DNA of 64,000 nt, taken from positions 100,825-164,824 of the forward strand of contig JANWWZ010000006.1 of the NCBI GenBank assembly GCA_025057115.1, given 5' to 3'. The notes below the pieces were generated by a model. The model was not told the DNA's origin. It searched no databases and worked only from the letters and a program-made list of their open reading frames with translations. Source of the stretch: Bernardetiaceae bacterium (lineage in GTDB: Bacteria; Bacteroidota; Bacteroidia; Cytophagales; Thermoflexibacteraceae). Position 1 is the first letter of the stretch. Every line of letters begins with the position of its first letter. A program made the translations under genes and the position numbers. Below are positions 28,682 to 36,681 of the stretch, piece after piece.

Positions 28682-29968
28682 ATGAAATGCATAAGTTTGT
28701 TTGCTAGCTGCTTTTCTATACTTTTTCCGCATGCCTTGCTGGCGCAAGATATTGTCAACGACTTTTCATATGCAGGGGTAACTTACCGCTACAAAATTGC
28801 TCCTCAAGAGGGAAGGGACAGCACATATCTACTTCACATTCAAGCACTTAAAAATCAACATCAAGGGACTTACGTCTACAAAGGGCGCCTTGTTACCTCT
28901 TTTCAAGACTCTCAACGTTGGGAAGTAACCATTCTTGCTGCAAGTAAAACTGCCGACGGATGGAAAACTCTACCAGAAAGCCGCTTAAAAACTGTTTATA
29001 ACTTACAAGATCGTCAATTGACGCATATTGAAATTGGAAATATGTCCCAATGGGCAGAAAAAGAACTTTATGAAGTATTTATGGGCGACTGGGAAAGTAT
29101 TGATGTCCAAACTGCGCTTGCCAATTCGGTGGAGTATTTTATCCTTAATTACTCCAAAGCACTAGGACAACACGATGTAGATGGAGAGCTAGAAACAGAA
29201 GAGACAATGATGCTAAATCAACTGATGGCTACTCGCCAAGCCGCTAGAGACAGCGCTATTGCTGCCCTTGTTAGCCAACGAGATCAAGTATGGCCGCATA
29301 GTCAAGCTTCTCAACCACAAACTAAAGTTGATGATTCGGCTCAAACTTCCCAACCGCAAACAAAAGATGATAATTCCGCTCAAAGCAGCCTTGCTAACAT
29401 AAGCACACACTCGAGCAACACGGTTGGAGACAGCTTGCAAGCTGCAGTTCAGCATCAACAAATTGATGTAAATTCTTCTGACAAAGAAGGTCAGTTGCCG
29501 ATTTATTCAGACAATACTTTAAGCCTGCCTTTTGTTGCTTCAATACCAGTAGGTGAGCAAACCTTTTTCTTAGAAGCCTACTACGACGATACTCATCGCA
29601 TAGAAATGAAGTTACATCACTATGACGAAGAAAACGATCAGACCAAACTCCTGTACGTAACGCGGGTAAGCATTCAGGACAATGCCGAAGATACTCGAAA
29701 GTGCAGTGTCTACATCTATATGGCTGAACATAGTGGCTATGAGTGGAAAATTAGCCCAAGCAGTTACTTAGAATGCTCATTGAACCAGTTGGAAAGAAAA
29801 ATATGCTACCGCACTGTAGGCAAGCTCCTTTCCTATCTGCGCGATCCTAACAAGGCGCAACACCAAGAAAGCATTCCTGCGGAAGTATCGCAAGTGCACA
29901 GAAAAGACTTGTTGCTTAGTGCTGCTAAATATCTCATCAAAGAGTTTAGCAAATTGCAGAGGGATTAG
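28682..29968 (+). CDS. Hypothetical exported protein with Gln/Ser-rich linker
   Basis: 428 residues, family not recognised. It has a signal peptide MKCISLFASCFSILFPHALLAQ. Two globular parts (about 25-185 and 275-428) of similar character, each starting from a beta-rich segment, are joined by a Gln/Ser/Asp-rich linker. The linker contains a tandem repeat encoded by two 39-bp copies. Start at ATG 28682 puts the signal peptide first. The last gene before the AT-rich island. Confidence 0.65.
   Translation: MKCISLFASCFSILFPHALLAQDIVNDFSYAGVTYRYKIAPQEGRDSTYLLHIQALKNQHQGTYVYKGRLVTSFQDSQRWEVTILAASKTADGWKTLPESRLKTVYNLQDRQLTHIEIGNMSQWAEKELYEVFMGDWESIDVQTALANSVEYFILNYSKALGQHDVDGELETEETMMLNQLMATRQAARDSAIAALVSQRDQVWPHSQASQPQTKVDDSAQTSQPQTKDDNSAQSSLANISTHSSNTVGDSLQAAVQHQQIDVNSSDKEGQLPIYSDNTLSLPFVASIPVGEQTFFLEAYYDDTHRIEMKLHHYDEENDQTKLLYVTRVSIQDNAEDTRKCSVYIYMAEHSGYEWKISPSSYLECSLNQLERKICYRTVGKLLSYLRDPNKAQHQESIPAEVSQVHRKDLLLSAAKYLIKEFSKLQRD
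29309..29386 (+). repeat. Two-copy 39-bp tandem repeat in coding sequence
   Basis: Copies at 29309-29347 and 29348-29386, in frame, each encoding a variant of SQPQTKxDxSAQ. The copies differ at several third positions, so the duplication is not very recent. It lies in the linker of the exported protein at 28682-29968. Confidence 0.7.
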
Positions 29969-30029
29969 TAAATCAGAAAATTTTATGGGTTAAGTAGTTG
30001 TCTAGGTTTATCATAAGGTCATATTTTGC

Positions 30030-30775
30030 CAAACTCATATTAAAATGAAAGCAAGTTTGATAAACATAACAGTGGATTGAACGATTCCTTCACCCTTAGA
30101 GAGTCTTCGGTAAACTAATCCAAGCGGAGCATGGCTTCACCTTAATCTTCCCAACCTGCTTTGAGGAATAAAGGCTTGAAGAGATTCCAACTTTTGTGCT
30201 ATTTCTCTTTCCCATCCGTAGGTTTTGATGGACTTGAGAAATTCTCCCGCATAATCAAAGACAATCCATTGAGATCTTGTATTTTTCAATTACAGTCAAT
30301 CGATCCAGCCTTGCCTTGGCATTGTTTACATTGGCTCCTGTAACCATAACTGCGTGTAACAACCCCTGTGCGACTATATCTCGCTTTCGTCCATTGATTT
30401 TTTGACTCCCATCCTTGCCACATGGTTTGCCCTATTTATGAGTGATAGCTTGACACTCGATTAGGCAGCTCCTTTCAGTTGCACGGATACCAGCATTAAG
30501 GGTATCTATCAGTTTATTCAGTACATGATTCTTTTGCCAACAATAAAAATAAAGAATAATTAGCAAAAATGGCTTGTATTGGCTGTTGATGTTGCACCAC
30601 TGAGCCCCTGCTCTGGTTGTCCATAGTATCGAGTTGACTACTCTTTATGTATGTTTTACGTTTGCGATCATTGTTAATGAATGGTTGGACATACTCCCAT
30701 TGAGAATCGGTAAGAGGTTGCTGGACTTTTGCATCATCTGTTAAGTTTGGGCACTAAGATTAGCTGATTCTCCTT
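30030..30775 (-). pseudogene. Decayed IS5-family transposase
   Basis: This 1.1-kb gap (29969-31110) has no intact gene. Reading the minus strand from about 30750 downward gives, over three frames and several stops, an IS5-family DDE transposase: LTDSQWEYVQPFINNDRKRK, then WQKNHVLNKLIDTLNAGIR, then RSCLIECQAITHK-stop-GKPCGKDGSQKINGRKRDI, then GLLHAVMVTGANVNNA and finally FLKSIKTYGWEREIAQKLES. NGRKR and the HAV...ANV block are typical for the family. The element is dead. It sits at the left edge of the AT-rich island. The rest of the gap, 30776-31110, is AT-rich with no gene seen. Confidence 0.85.
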
Positions 30776-31110
30776 ATTTTTGCTCTTGCAAAACATGTTC
30801 TAAGATTAAAGTGAGCTTTTATGTTGTCAATAAATTTGTCTCATTAAATATTTAGCTTATAAAATTTTATATTTTCTGACTAATTGTTTCTCCTACTATT
30901 AAAACGATTACATATGAAAAATTCATGACATAACATTTTGTTTTTTGCTAGCAAATCCATACCTTTGAAGTACCGTTTAGCTACTAAACCAGTATGCTTT
31001 ACGGCAAGCGAAAATCTATCTGCTTTTGATATAAGGTAATCAACAATCACATGAATAGATAGTGCATTTATTATATCTTATTTCTGTAAAAAGCTAATAA
31101 GCTTAGTGAA

Positions 31111-32085
31111 ATGCCTTACATCTCAATTGTGAGCCCAGTATACAAGGCTGAAAATATACTTGTGCAGCTAGTTAAAAGAATTGATTTAAGTGTAAGCCAG
31201 ATCACAGATGATTACGAAATTATATTAGTAGAAGACGGTAGTCCTGATAAGTCTTGGAAAGTAATAGAAGAGCTAGCAAAAACGAACAAACACATTAGAG
31301 GCTTTAAATTAAGCCGAAACTTCGGGCAACACCATGCTATAACGTGTGGTTTAGACCATGCGCGAGGAGAATGGATAGTAGTAATGGACTGTGACTTACA
31401 AGATCAACCAGAAGAAATTATTAGCTTGTATCGCAAAGCGCAGGAAGGGTATGATATAGTATTCGGAATAAGACATGAAAGAAAAGATACCTTTACAAAA
31501 AAATTTTTTTCAAAGCTATATTATAAGTTATATTCTATCTTGTCAGATTTAAAAATTGACAATAGAGTTGCTAATTTTGGTATTTATCATAAAAAAGTAA
31601 TTACCGCAGTAAGTATGTTACGCGAACCAATACGAGGATTTTTGCCTCATGTTTACTGGGTAGGTTTCAAGAAAACAGGAATTGAGGTTAAACACTCTAA
31701 TCGCTTTGAAGGAAAATCATCATATACTTTTAGCAAACTTTTTAACTTAGCTCTAAATGGAGCAATCAATTATTCAGATAAGCCTCTTAAGATAGCAGTT
31801 GTTTTTGGAATTTTGATTTCAATTTTTTCAGGAATAGGAATAATATTATTTCTTGTTGAATATTTTTTAGGAAAAATTCAAGAGCCAGGTTTTGCTAGCT
31901 TGATTATCTCATTATATATGCTTTGTGGTATCATAATTTTCTTTATGGGAATCATAGGTTTGTATCTTTCCAAAGTATTTGAAGCAGTAAAAAATCGGCC
32001 ACTATACATAATCGACAAAACCATTGACTCAAGTACACAGACTTATGATTTTAGAAAATTATCAGATAAAACTAAAACGAGTTGA
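31111..32085 (+). CDS. Membrane glycosyltransferase family 2 (GtrB/ArnC-like)
   Basis: 324 residues. The N-terminal GT-A domain has SIVSPVYKAE, VEDGSPDKSW, RNFGQHHAITCGLDHARGEW and a DxD-like DCD at 93-95. The FEGKSSYT segment follows at about 199. Two C-terminal membrane helices are at about 227-251 and 261-288. This architecture is that of polyprenyl-phosphate sugar transferases (GtrB, ArnC, DPM1), which load a sugar onto a lipid carrier at the inner membrane. It is the first gene of the AT-rich cluster and overlaps the GNAT gene by 41 bases, so the GNAT may acylate the sugar this enzyme handles. Confidence 0.9.
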   Translation: MPYISIVSPVYKAENILVQLVKRIDLSVSQITDDYEIILVEDGSPDKSWKVIEELAKTNKHIRGFKLSRNFGQHHAITCGLDHARGEWIVVMDCDLQDQPEEIISLYRKAQEGYDIVFGIRHERKDTFTKKFFSKLYYKLYSILSDLKIDNRVANFGIYHKKVITAVSMLREPIRGFLPHVYWVGFKKTGIEVKHSNRFEGKSSYTFSKLFNLALNGAINYSDKPLKIAVVFGILISIFSGIGIILFLVEYFLGKIQEPGFASLIISLYMLCGIIIFFMGIIGLYLSKVFEAVKNRPLYIIDKTIDSSTQTYDFRKLSDKTKTS

Positions 32086-32584
32086 GTTTGAAGATTTGGA
32101 ATACATAAGAATTGCAAGAAATTCTGATTTTGTGAGAAAGAACATGATCTATCAAAAAATTATTTCAAAAAAAGAACAGCAAGAATGGTTCAAAAAAATT
32201 AACAATCCGGAAAACTTTTATTTCGTAATTATTCATAAATCTGAAAAAGTGGGACTAATTAACTTGAAAGATGTAAATATGGAGAATAAGAGTGCAGAGG
32301 GAGGTATATTTCTTTTCTCAAGAGAATTTGCCTCAAACGACATTTCAATGCGAGCTAGTATTATGTTAACTGACTTCGGCTTTTATGAACTAAATCTAAA
32401 AAAAATTCTTGATAGAGTAAGAAAGGACAATATACTAGCAATAAGGTTTAATAAAGCTATAGGCTATAGTTTTCATGAATTAGATTCGAATGTATTAGTA
32501 GGGGAACTATTCCTAGATGAGTACGAAAAATTTGCTAGCAGATATAGAAACTTGTTTAATAAATTATACAATTTAACTAATTAA
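32045..32584 (+). CDS. GNAT-family N-acyltransferase (PseH/RimJ-like)
   Basis: 179 residues. The pattern is LKRVEFEDLEYIRIARNSDFVRKNM at the start (first 20 residues given in parts), then FVIIHKSEKVGLINLKDV, then a C-terminal RVRKDNILAIRFNKAIGY. It resembles the RimJ/RimL and PseH group that acetylates amino groups of proteins or of 4-amino sugars. In this operon an amino-sugar N-acyltransferase using the ACP-bound product is the attractive reading, but that is inference. ATG 32045 lies inside the end of the GT2 gene. Confidence 0.8.
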   Translation: MILENYQIKLKRVEFEDLEYIRIARNSDFVRKNMIYQKIISKKEQQEWFKKINNPENFYFVIIHKSEKVGLINLKDVNMENKSAEGGIFLFSREFASNDISMRASIMLTDFGFYELNLKKILDRVRKDNILAIRFNKAIGYSFHELDSNVLVGELFLDEYEKFASRYRNLFNKLYNLTN

Positions 32585-32586
32585 CT

Positions 32587-32826
32587 ATGAAAAAATTAGA
32601 TCTAGGTGAATTTATCAATGATTTTGCTTCATTGTTTAATGACTTGCAGGTACAGCTCACTGAATCCACCAATTTCAAAGAAATAGAAGAATGGGATTCA
32701 TTGGTTGCATTGTCTCTTATAGCCTTAGTAGACGAAAAATATGGCATAAGGTTACTAGGAGAAGATATACGAAGCGTTACAACAATTTTGGAGTTATATC
32801 AAAAACTATTAAGTAAACAATATTAA
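32587..32826 (+). CDS. Acyl carrier protein (first copy)
   Basis: 79 residues, a free-standing carrier protein. The phosphopantetheine attachment serine is S38 in EEWDSLVAL, followed by the expected helix ALVDEKYGIRL. It is not the housekeeping AcpP, whose motif is DSLDTVE. The gene lies 2 bases after the GNAT gene and 3 bases before the first KAS III gene, so it most likely carries the acyl chain made by the enzymes beside it. A phosphopantetheinyl transferase from elsewhere must load it. Confidence 0.88.
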   Translation: MKKLDLGEFINDFASLFNDLQVQLTESTNFKEIEEWDSLVALSLIALVDEKYGIRLLGEDIRSVTTILELYQKLLSKQY

Positions 32827-32829
32827 TTA

Positions 32830-33885
32830 ATGGCTAATGTCGTAGTTAGTAACTTTTCTATTGCTGGTATCAGTGCATGTGTACCAGCTCAAATAGAAGA
32901 TAACTTAACCTATCCGTTTTTTTCTGAGCAAGAAGCAGTTAAGTTTGTAGAAGCAACTGGTGTAAGATTCAGGAGAACTGTTACAAAAGGTATCGTTACT
33001 TCTGACTTATTTTTAGTAGCTGCTGATGATCTAATACAACAATTAAATTGGGATAAAAATGATATTGACATTTTGATCTCTGTTTCTCAAACTTTTGATT
33101 ATGACTTGCCAGCAACATCAATTATTCTTCAGAATAAGTTACATCTGTCTAAAAGTATAGCAGCTTTCGATGTAAGCTTGGGATGTTCTGGATATGTATA
33201 TGGGCTTTACATTATAACTTCTCTGATGTCAGTATCAAATTTTAAAAAAGGTATTTTGTTAGCTGGGGACGTTTCATCTATATGTTGCAATGCTGAGGAC
33301 AAGTCCACTTATCCACTTTTTGGCGATTGTGGTACAGCAACTGCAATATGTTTTGATGAAGGTAGTAAAATGTACTTTAATCTAGGATGCGATGGAGGTG
33401 GATACAATGCTATTATTATTCCAGACAGCGGATATAGAAATCGAGTAAATGTTAGCTCTTTTGAATTACAAGAATTCGGAGAGGGAATCAGGCGAAGTAG
33501 AATTAATCTATTTTTAGATGGAATGGAAGTTTTTTCTTTTGGAATTTCTCAAGCTCCTAAGACCGTAAATGAATTGAAAGAGCATTTCTCCTTAAATGAA
33601 AATGATATCGATTTCTACGTATTTCACCAAGCTAATTTAAAGATGAATAAAGTGATAGAAAAGAAATTAAAGATTAATCCTGAAAAAAGTCTTTACTCCT
33701 TATACAACTACGGTAATACTAGTTCAGCATCTATTCCATTGACTTGTGTAGTAGAACTGAAGAATAAACTTCATGATAATAAAAACTTTAATGCTGTATT
33801 TTGTGGCTTCGGCGTAGGATTATCATGGGCATCTTGTTTCTTAAATTTAGGGCGTGTTAGATATCTAAATCTTCTTGAATTATGA
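32830..33885 (+). CDS. 3-oxoacyl-ACP synthase III-like enzyme, first copy
   Basis: 351 residues, thiolase-fold decarboxylating condensing enzyme. The triad is intact: C119 (SLGCSGYVYG), H266 (VFHQANLKM) and N296 (NYGNTSSASIP). KAS III enzymes condense a short acyl-CoA or acyl-ACP with malonyl-ACP to a beta-ketoacyl-ACP. It is distinct from the second copy 0.7 kb downstream, and its position directly after an ACP argues for a specialised role and not fatty-acid initiation. Its last four bases overlap the ketoreductase start. Confidence 0.93.
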   Translation: MANVVVSNFSIAGISACVPAQIEDNLTYPFFSEQEAVKFVEATGVRFRRTVTKGIVTSDLFLVAADDLIQQLNWDKNDIDILISVSQTFDYDLPATSIILQNKLHLSKSIAAFDVSLGCSGYVYGLYIITSLMSVSNFKKGILLAGDVSSICCNAEDKSTYPLFGDCGTATAICFDEGSKMYFNLGCDGGGYNAIIIPDSGYRNRVNVSSFELQEFGEGIRRSRINLFLDGMEVFSFGISQAPKTVNELKEHFSLNENDIDFYVFHQANLKMNKVIEKKLKINPEKSLYSLYNYGNTSSASIPLTCVVELKNKLHDNKNFNAVFCGFGVGLSWASCFLNLGRVRYLNLLEL

Positions 33886-34634
33886 ATAATTTTACTCTTT
33901 TAAATAAAAGAATACTTGTCACTGGTGCATCATCTGGCATAGGATATCAAGTATGTAAAACCATTCATCAACTAGATGGCAGGTTTATAGCAATAGGAAG
34001 GAATAAAGAAAACTTAGCAAAACTAATTAATGAAACTAGCTCAATACATCAAGTCATCGATGTTGATATAACTGATACGGAAAATATGGTAAGTAAAATT
34101 AAGTCTACTTTAGAATTCTCTAAAATAGATGGCTTAGTCCACTCTGCAGGAATAGTGAAATTACTACCCGTAGGGTTTTACAACAAAGAATTGATTGCAA
34201 ATATGATGGGAGTTAACCTATTATCTATCATCAATCTGATGAACTTTTTAGTGAAAGAAAAGAAAATAGCAAAGTATTCTTCAATAGTGTTAGTATCTTC
34301 AATAGCTGGCAGTAAAGGAACGACAGCAAATGGCATATACTCGGCTACGAAAGCAGCGTTACAAGGAATAGCTAGGTCATGGGCTTGTGAGCTGGCAAAA
34401 TACAAAATTCGAGTTAATACAATTTCTCCTGCAATGGTAAACACCAGAATAGTATCCCTATTCAAAGAAGAAATTGGTGAGGAATACATTATCGAGGATA
34501 TGAAGAAATACCCCTTAGGGTATGGTGAAGTAGAAGACGTAGTATGGCTGGTAGTGTTTCTACTTTCTGATATTAGTAAATGGATAACAGGTCAAAATAT
34601 CATTATAGATGGAGGATTGTCAATGAAGGTTTGA
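33882..34634 (+). CDS. FabG-like short-chain dehydrogenase, first copy
   Basis: 250 residues. The cofactor motif is GASSGIG (15-21), and the active site S140, Y153, K157 (YSATKAAL) is complete. The usual NNAG is replaced by HSAG at 87-90. It ends with TGQNIIIDGG, typical of beta-ketoacyl-ACP reductases. Likely reduces the 3-oxo group produced by the adjacent KAS III. Overlaps it by 4 bases (ATGA) and is followed by the second KAS III after 2 bases. Confidence 0.9.
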   Translation: MNNFTLLNKRILVTGASSGIGYQVCKTIHQLDGRFIAIGRNKENLAKLINETSSIHQVIDVDITDTENMVSKIKSTLEFSKIDGLVHSAGIVKLLPVGFYNKELIANMMGVNLLSIINLMNFLVKEKKIAKYSSIVLVSSIAGSKGTTANGIYSATKAALQGIARSWACELAKYKIRVNTISPAMVNTRIVSLFKEEIGEEYIIEDMKKYPLGYGEVEDVVWLVVFLLSDISKWITGQNIIIDGGLSMKV

Positions 34635-34636
34635 AA

Positions 34637-35680
34637 ATGTATGCTAAGTTAAAAAATGTAGCTATATCAGGTATAGTTGTTTGCACAGGAAATAAACCCA
34701 TCGATGTATACAACTTTTTTTCAACTGATGTAGAAGCTAAAAAAACTATTTCTATAACAGGAATTTCTTCGCTTAAGCATGTAAAAGACGATATTACTGC
34801 ATCTGATCTGGGTGTTAGAGCTTCTGAAGTTTTGTTGGATTGTCAAAATCTATCGAAAGAAGAACTAGATGCGGTAATCTTTGTCTCTCAAACTCCCGAT
34901 TATAAAATACCCATGACTTCTTTTATAATACAGAATAAGCTAGGTCTCTCTAAGCATACATATTGCTTAGATATTCCTGTAGGGTGTTCAGGATATATCT
35001 ATGGTCTTTATACTTCATCTTTGCTAATAAATACAGGAAGTTGTAGAAAAGTTCTACTAATTAGTGGAGATACTATTTCAAAATTAATAAACAAAAAATA
35101 TAAATCTCTAATTTCTCTTTTTGGCGATGCAGTTGCCGCTACATTAATTGAGTACAGGAAGGATGGATTTATTTCCTTTATGTTTGAATCTGATGGTAGT
35201 AAATTTGATAAAATAATTGTACCTGCGGGAGGATTCAGATACCCAACCTGTGATAAAAGTAAAGTAGTTTATACAGACGAATTTGGCAATTCAAGAACAG
35301 ATGAGGATTTGTTTATGGATGGGATGGATATTCTTCAATTTGCTATCTCTTCTGTACCTCGTCTTATCAGTAAACATCTTTTAAAAGAGCAAAAGGCAAT
35401 TCAAGATATTAACTATTTTTTATTGCATCAGGCGAATAAATTTATAATAGAACTAATTTGCAAAAAAATGAAGCTGAAAAAAGAACAAGTGCCTATTGTT
35501 TTAGATGGTTATGGAAACACGGGTTCCGCTTCTATACCATTAGTTGTATCAGCATCCGATATTGATTTTACAGACAAGACAGTTCTAATGTGTGGCTTTG
35601 GAGTGGGTTTATCAGTAGCAAGTGCTATTACTAAAATTGATAGTATAGTAACTATTAATCCATTTGCTTATGACCGTTGA
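34637..35680 (+). CDS. 3-oxoacyl-ACP synthase III-like enzyme, second copy
   Basis: 347 residues, complete triad C117 (PVGCSGYIYG), H264 (LLHQANKFI), N294 (GYGNTGSASIP). It has the same architecture as the first copy but differs in most of the intervening sequence, so it is probably a divergent paralogue with another acyl or ACP preference. ATG 34637, after the ketoreductase stop, is used; the longer frame starting at 34580 overlaps that gene. It overlaps the second ACP gene by 11 bases. Confidence 0.93.
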   Translation: MYAKLKNVAISGIVVCTGNKPIDVYNFFSTDVEAKKTISITGISSLKHVKDDITASDLGVRASEVLLDCQNLSKEELDAVIFVSQTPDYKIPMTSFIIQNKLGLSKHTYCLDIPVGCSGYIYGLYTSSLLINTGSCRKVLLISGDTISKLINKKYKSLISLFGDAVAATLIEYRKDGFISFMFESDGSKFDKIIVPAGGFRYPTCDKSKVVYTDEFGNSRTDEDLFMDGMDILQFAISSVPRLISKHLLKEQKAIQDINYFLLHQANKFIIELICKKMKLKKEQVPIVLDGYGNTGSASIPLVVSASDIDFTDKTVLMCGFGVGLSVASAITKIDSIVTINPFAYDR

Positions 35681-35978
35681 AAAAGACAAAATATTTGATC
35701 TAATTGTTGAAACTATCAAAGCCTTTTGCATTGAAAATGATATCTCCATAGATCTGAGCGAAGGCAGGAAGACAAGATTATTTGGTGGGGGTGGACCCTT
35801 AGATTCTATATCGTTAGTATCCTTGATTGTGCAAATAGAGGAAACTATCGAAAATAAGACAGGAAAGGCTATAATAATAGCTGATGAAAAAGCTATGTCT
35901 AGGAAAACGAGCCCTTTTGCAAGTGTGGGGCTGCTAACAGACTATGTATTAGAACTTCTAACTGAAGATGAGAAATAA
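35670..35978 (+). CDS. Acyl carrier protein (second copy)
   Basis: 102 residues. The attachment serine is S46 in LDSISLV, just after a glycine run (LFGGGGPLDS). This form of carrier protein occurs in polysaccharide and secondary-metabolite loci. Its overlap with both the upstream KAS III and the downstream reductase genes (11 bases each) indicates tight coupling. It has a longer C-terminal part than the first ACP. ATG 35670 is used in place of an earlier codon two residues before. Confidence 0.85.
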   Translation: MTVEKDKIFDLIVETIKAFCIENDISIDLSEGRKTRLFGGGGPLDSISLVSLIVQIEETIENKTGKAIIIADEKAMSRKTSPFASVGLLTDYVLELLTEDEK

Positions 35979-36675
35979 TCAAGTCTTGCTAATCACAGGA
36001 ACTTCTAGAGGAATTGGAAAATTTCTTGCAGAAAAATACTGTGAGAAGGGTATAAACGTGGTAGGATTTTCAAGAAGCAATGCTACTATCAATAGTGACT
36101 ACTACACGCATGTAGTAGGAGACATATTAGATGAAGGTAGTATTAAAAATTGCTTTGGTTTAATTAAGCAAAAATTTGGTCAGCTCGATGTTTTAATAAA
36201 TAATGCTGGTGTGGCATCAATGAATCACACTCTACTTACGCCATATAAAACTTTGGAAAATATTTTTAAAACTAATTTTTATGGTAGCTTTATTTTTTCT
36301 AGAGAGGCAGCTAAATTAATGAGAAAGAAAAATTTTGGAAGAATAATTAATTTCTCTACAGTAGCTGTTCCACTAAATTTAGAAGGAGAGGCAGTATATG
36401 CTTCTTCAAAGTCAGCTATTGAAACACTTACTAAAATTATGGCCAAAGAGCTTGCTCCTTTCGGTATTACTGTTAATTGTATTGGTCCAAGTCCAATTAT
36501 GACTGATTTAATTAAAGTGGTACCTAAGGATAAAATTGATGAGCTAATAAATAAACAAGCTGTGAAAAGGTTTGCACAACCAGATGATGTCTATCATGTG
36601 ATTAATTTCTTTATAGATGAAAAAAGCTCTTTAATTACAGGTCAGACTATTTACTTAGCAGGTATTTTTAAATAA
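35968..36675 (+). CDS. FabG-like short-chain dehydrogenase, second copy
   Basis: 235 residues. GTSRGIG at 11-17, NNAG at 78-81 and the active site S130, Y144, K148 (YASSKSAI) are all present. It ends with ITGQTIYLAG. It belongs to the FabG/classical SDR group and is not closely similar to the first ketoreductase. Probably reduces the second beta-keto group in a two-round pathway. It starts inside the second ACP gene and ends 6 bases before the ligase. Confidence 0.9.
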   Translation: MRNNQVLLITGTSRGIGKFLAEKYCEKGINVVGFSRSNATINSDYYTHVVGDILDEGSIKNCFGLIKQKFGQLDVLINNAGVASMNHTLLTPYKTLENIFKTNFYGSFIFSREAAKLMRKKNFGRIINFSTVAVPLNLEGEAVYASSKSAIETLTKIMAKELAPFGITVNCIGPSPIMTDLIKVVPKDKIDELINKQAVKRFAQPDDVYHVINFFIDEKSSLITGQTIYLAGIFK

Positions 36676-36681
36676 AAGTAT

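Noticed and set aside
30161..30343. 60-codon plus-strand open frame in the gap before the cluster
   Set aside because: It is antisense to the transposase remnant, whose minus-strand blocks explain the sequence.
32830..35680. Housekeeping FabH of fatty-acid synthesis
   Set aside because: Two different copies inside an AT-rich operon with free ACPs and a GT2, and no plsX, fabD or fabF beside them.
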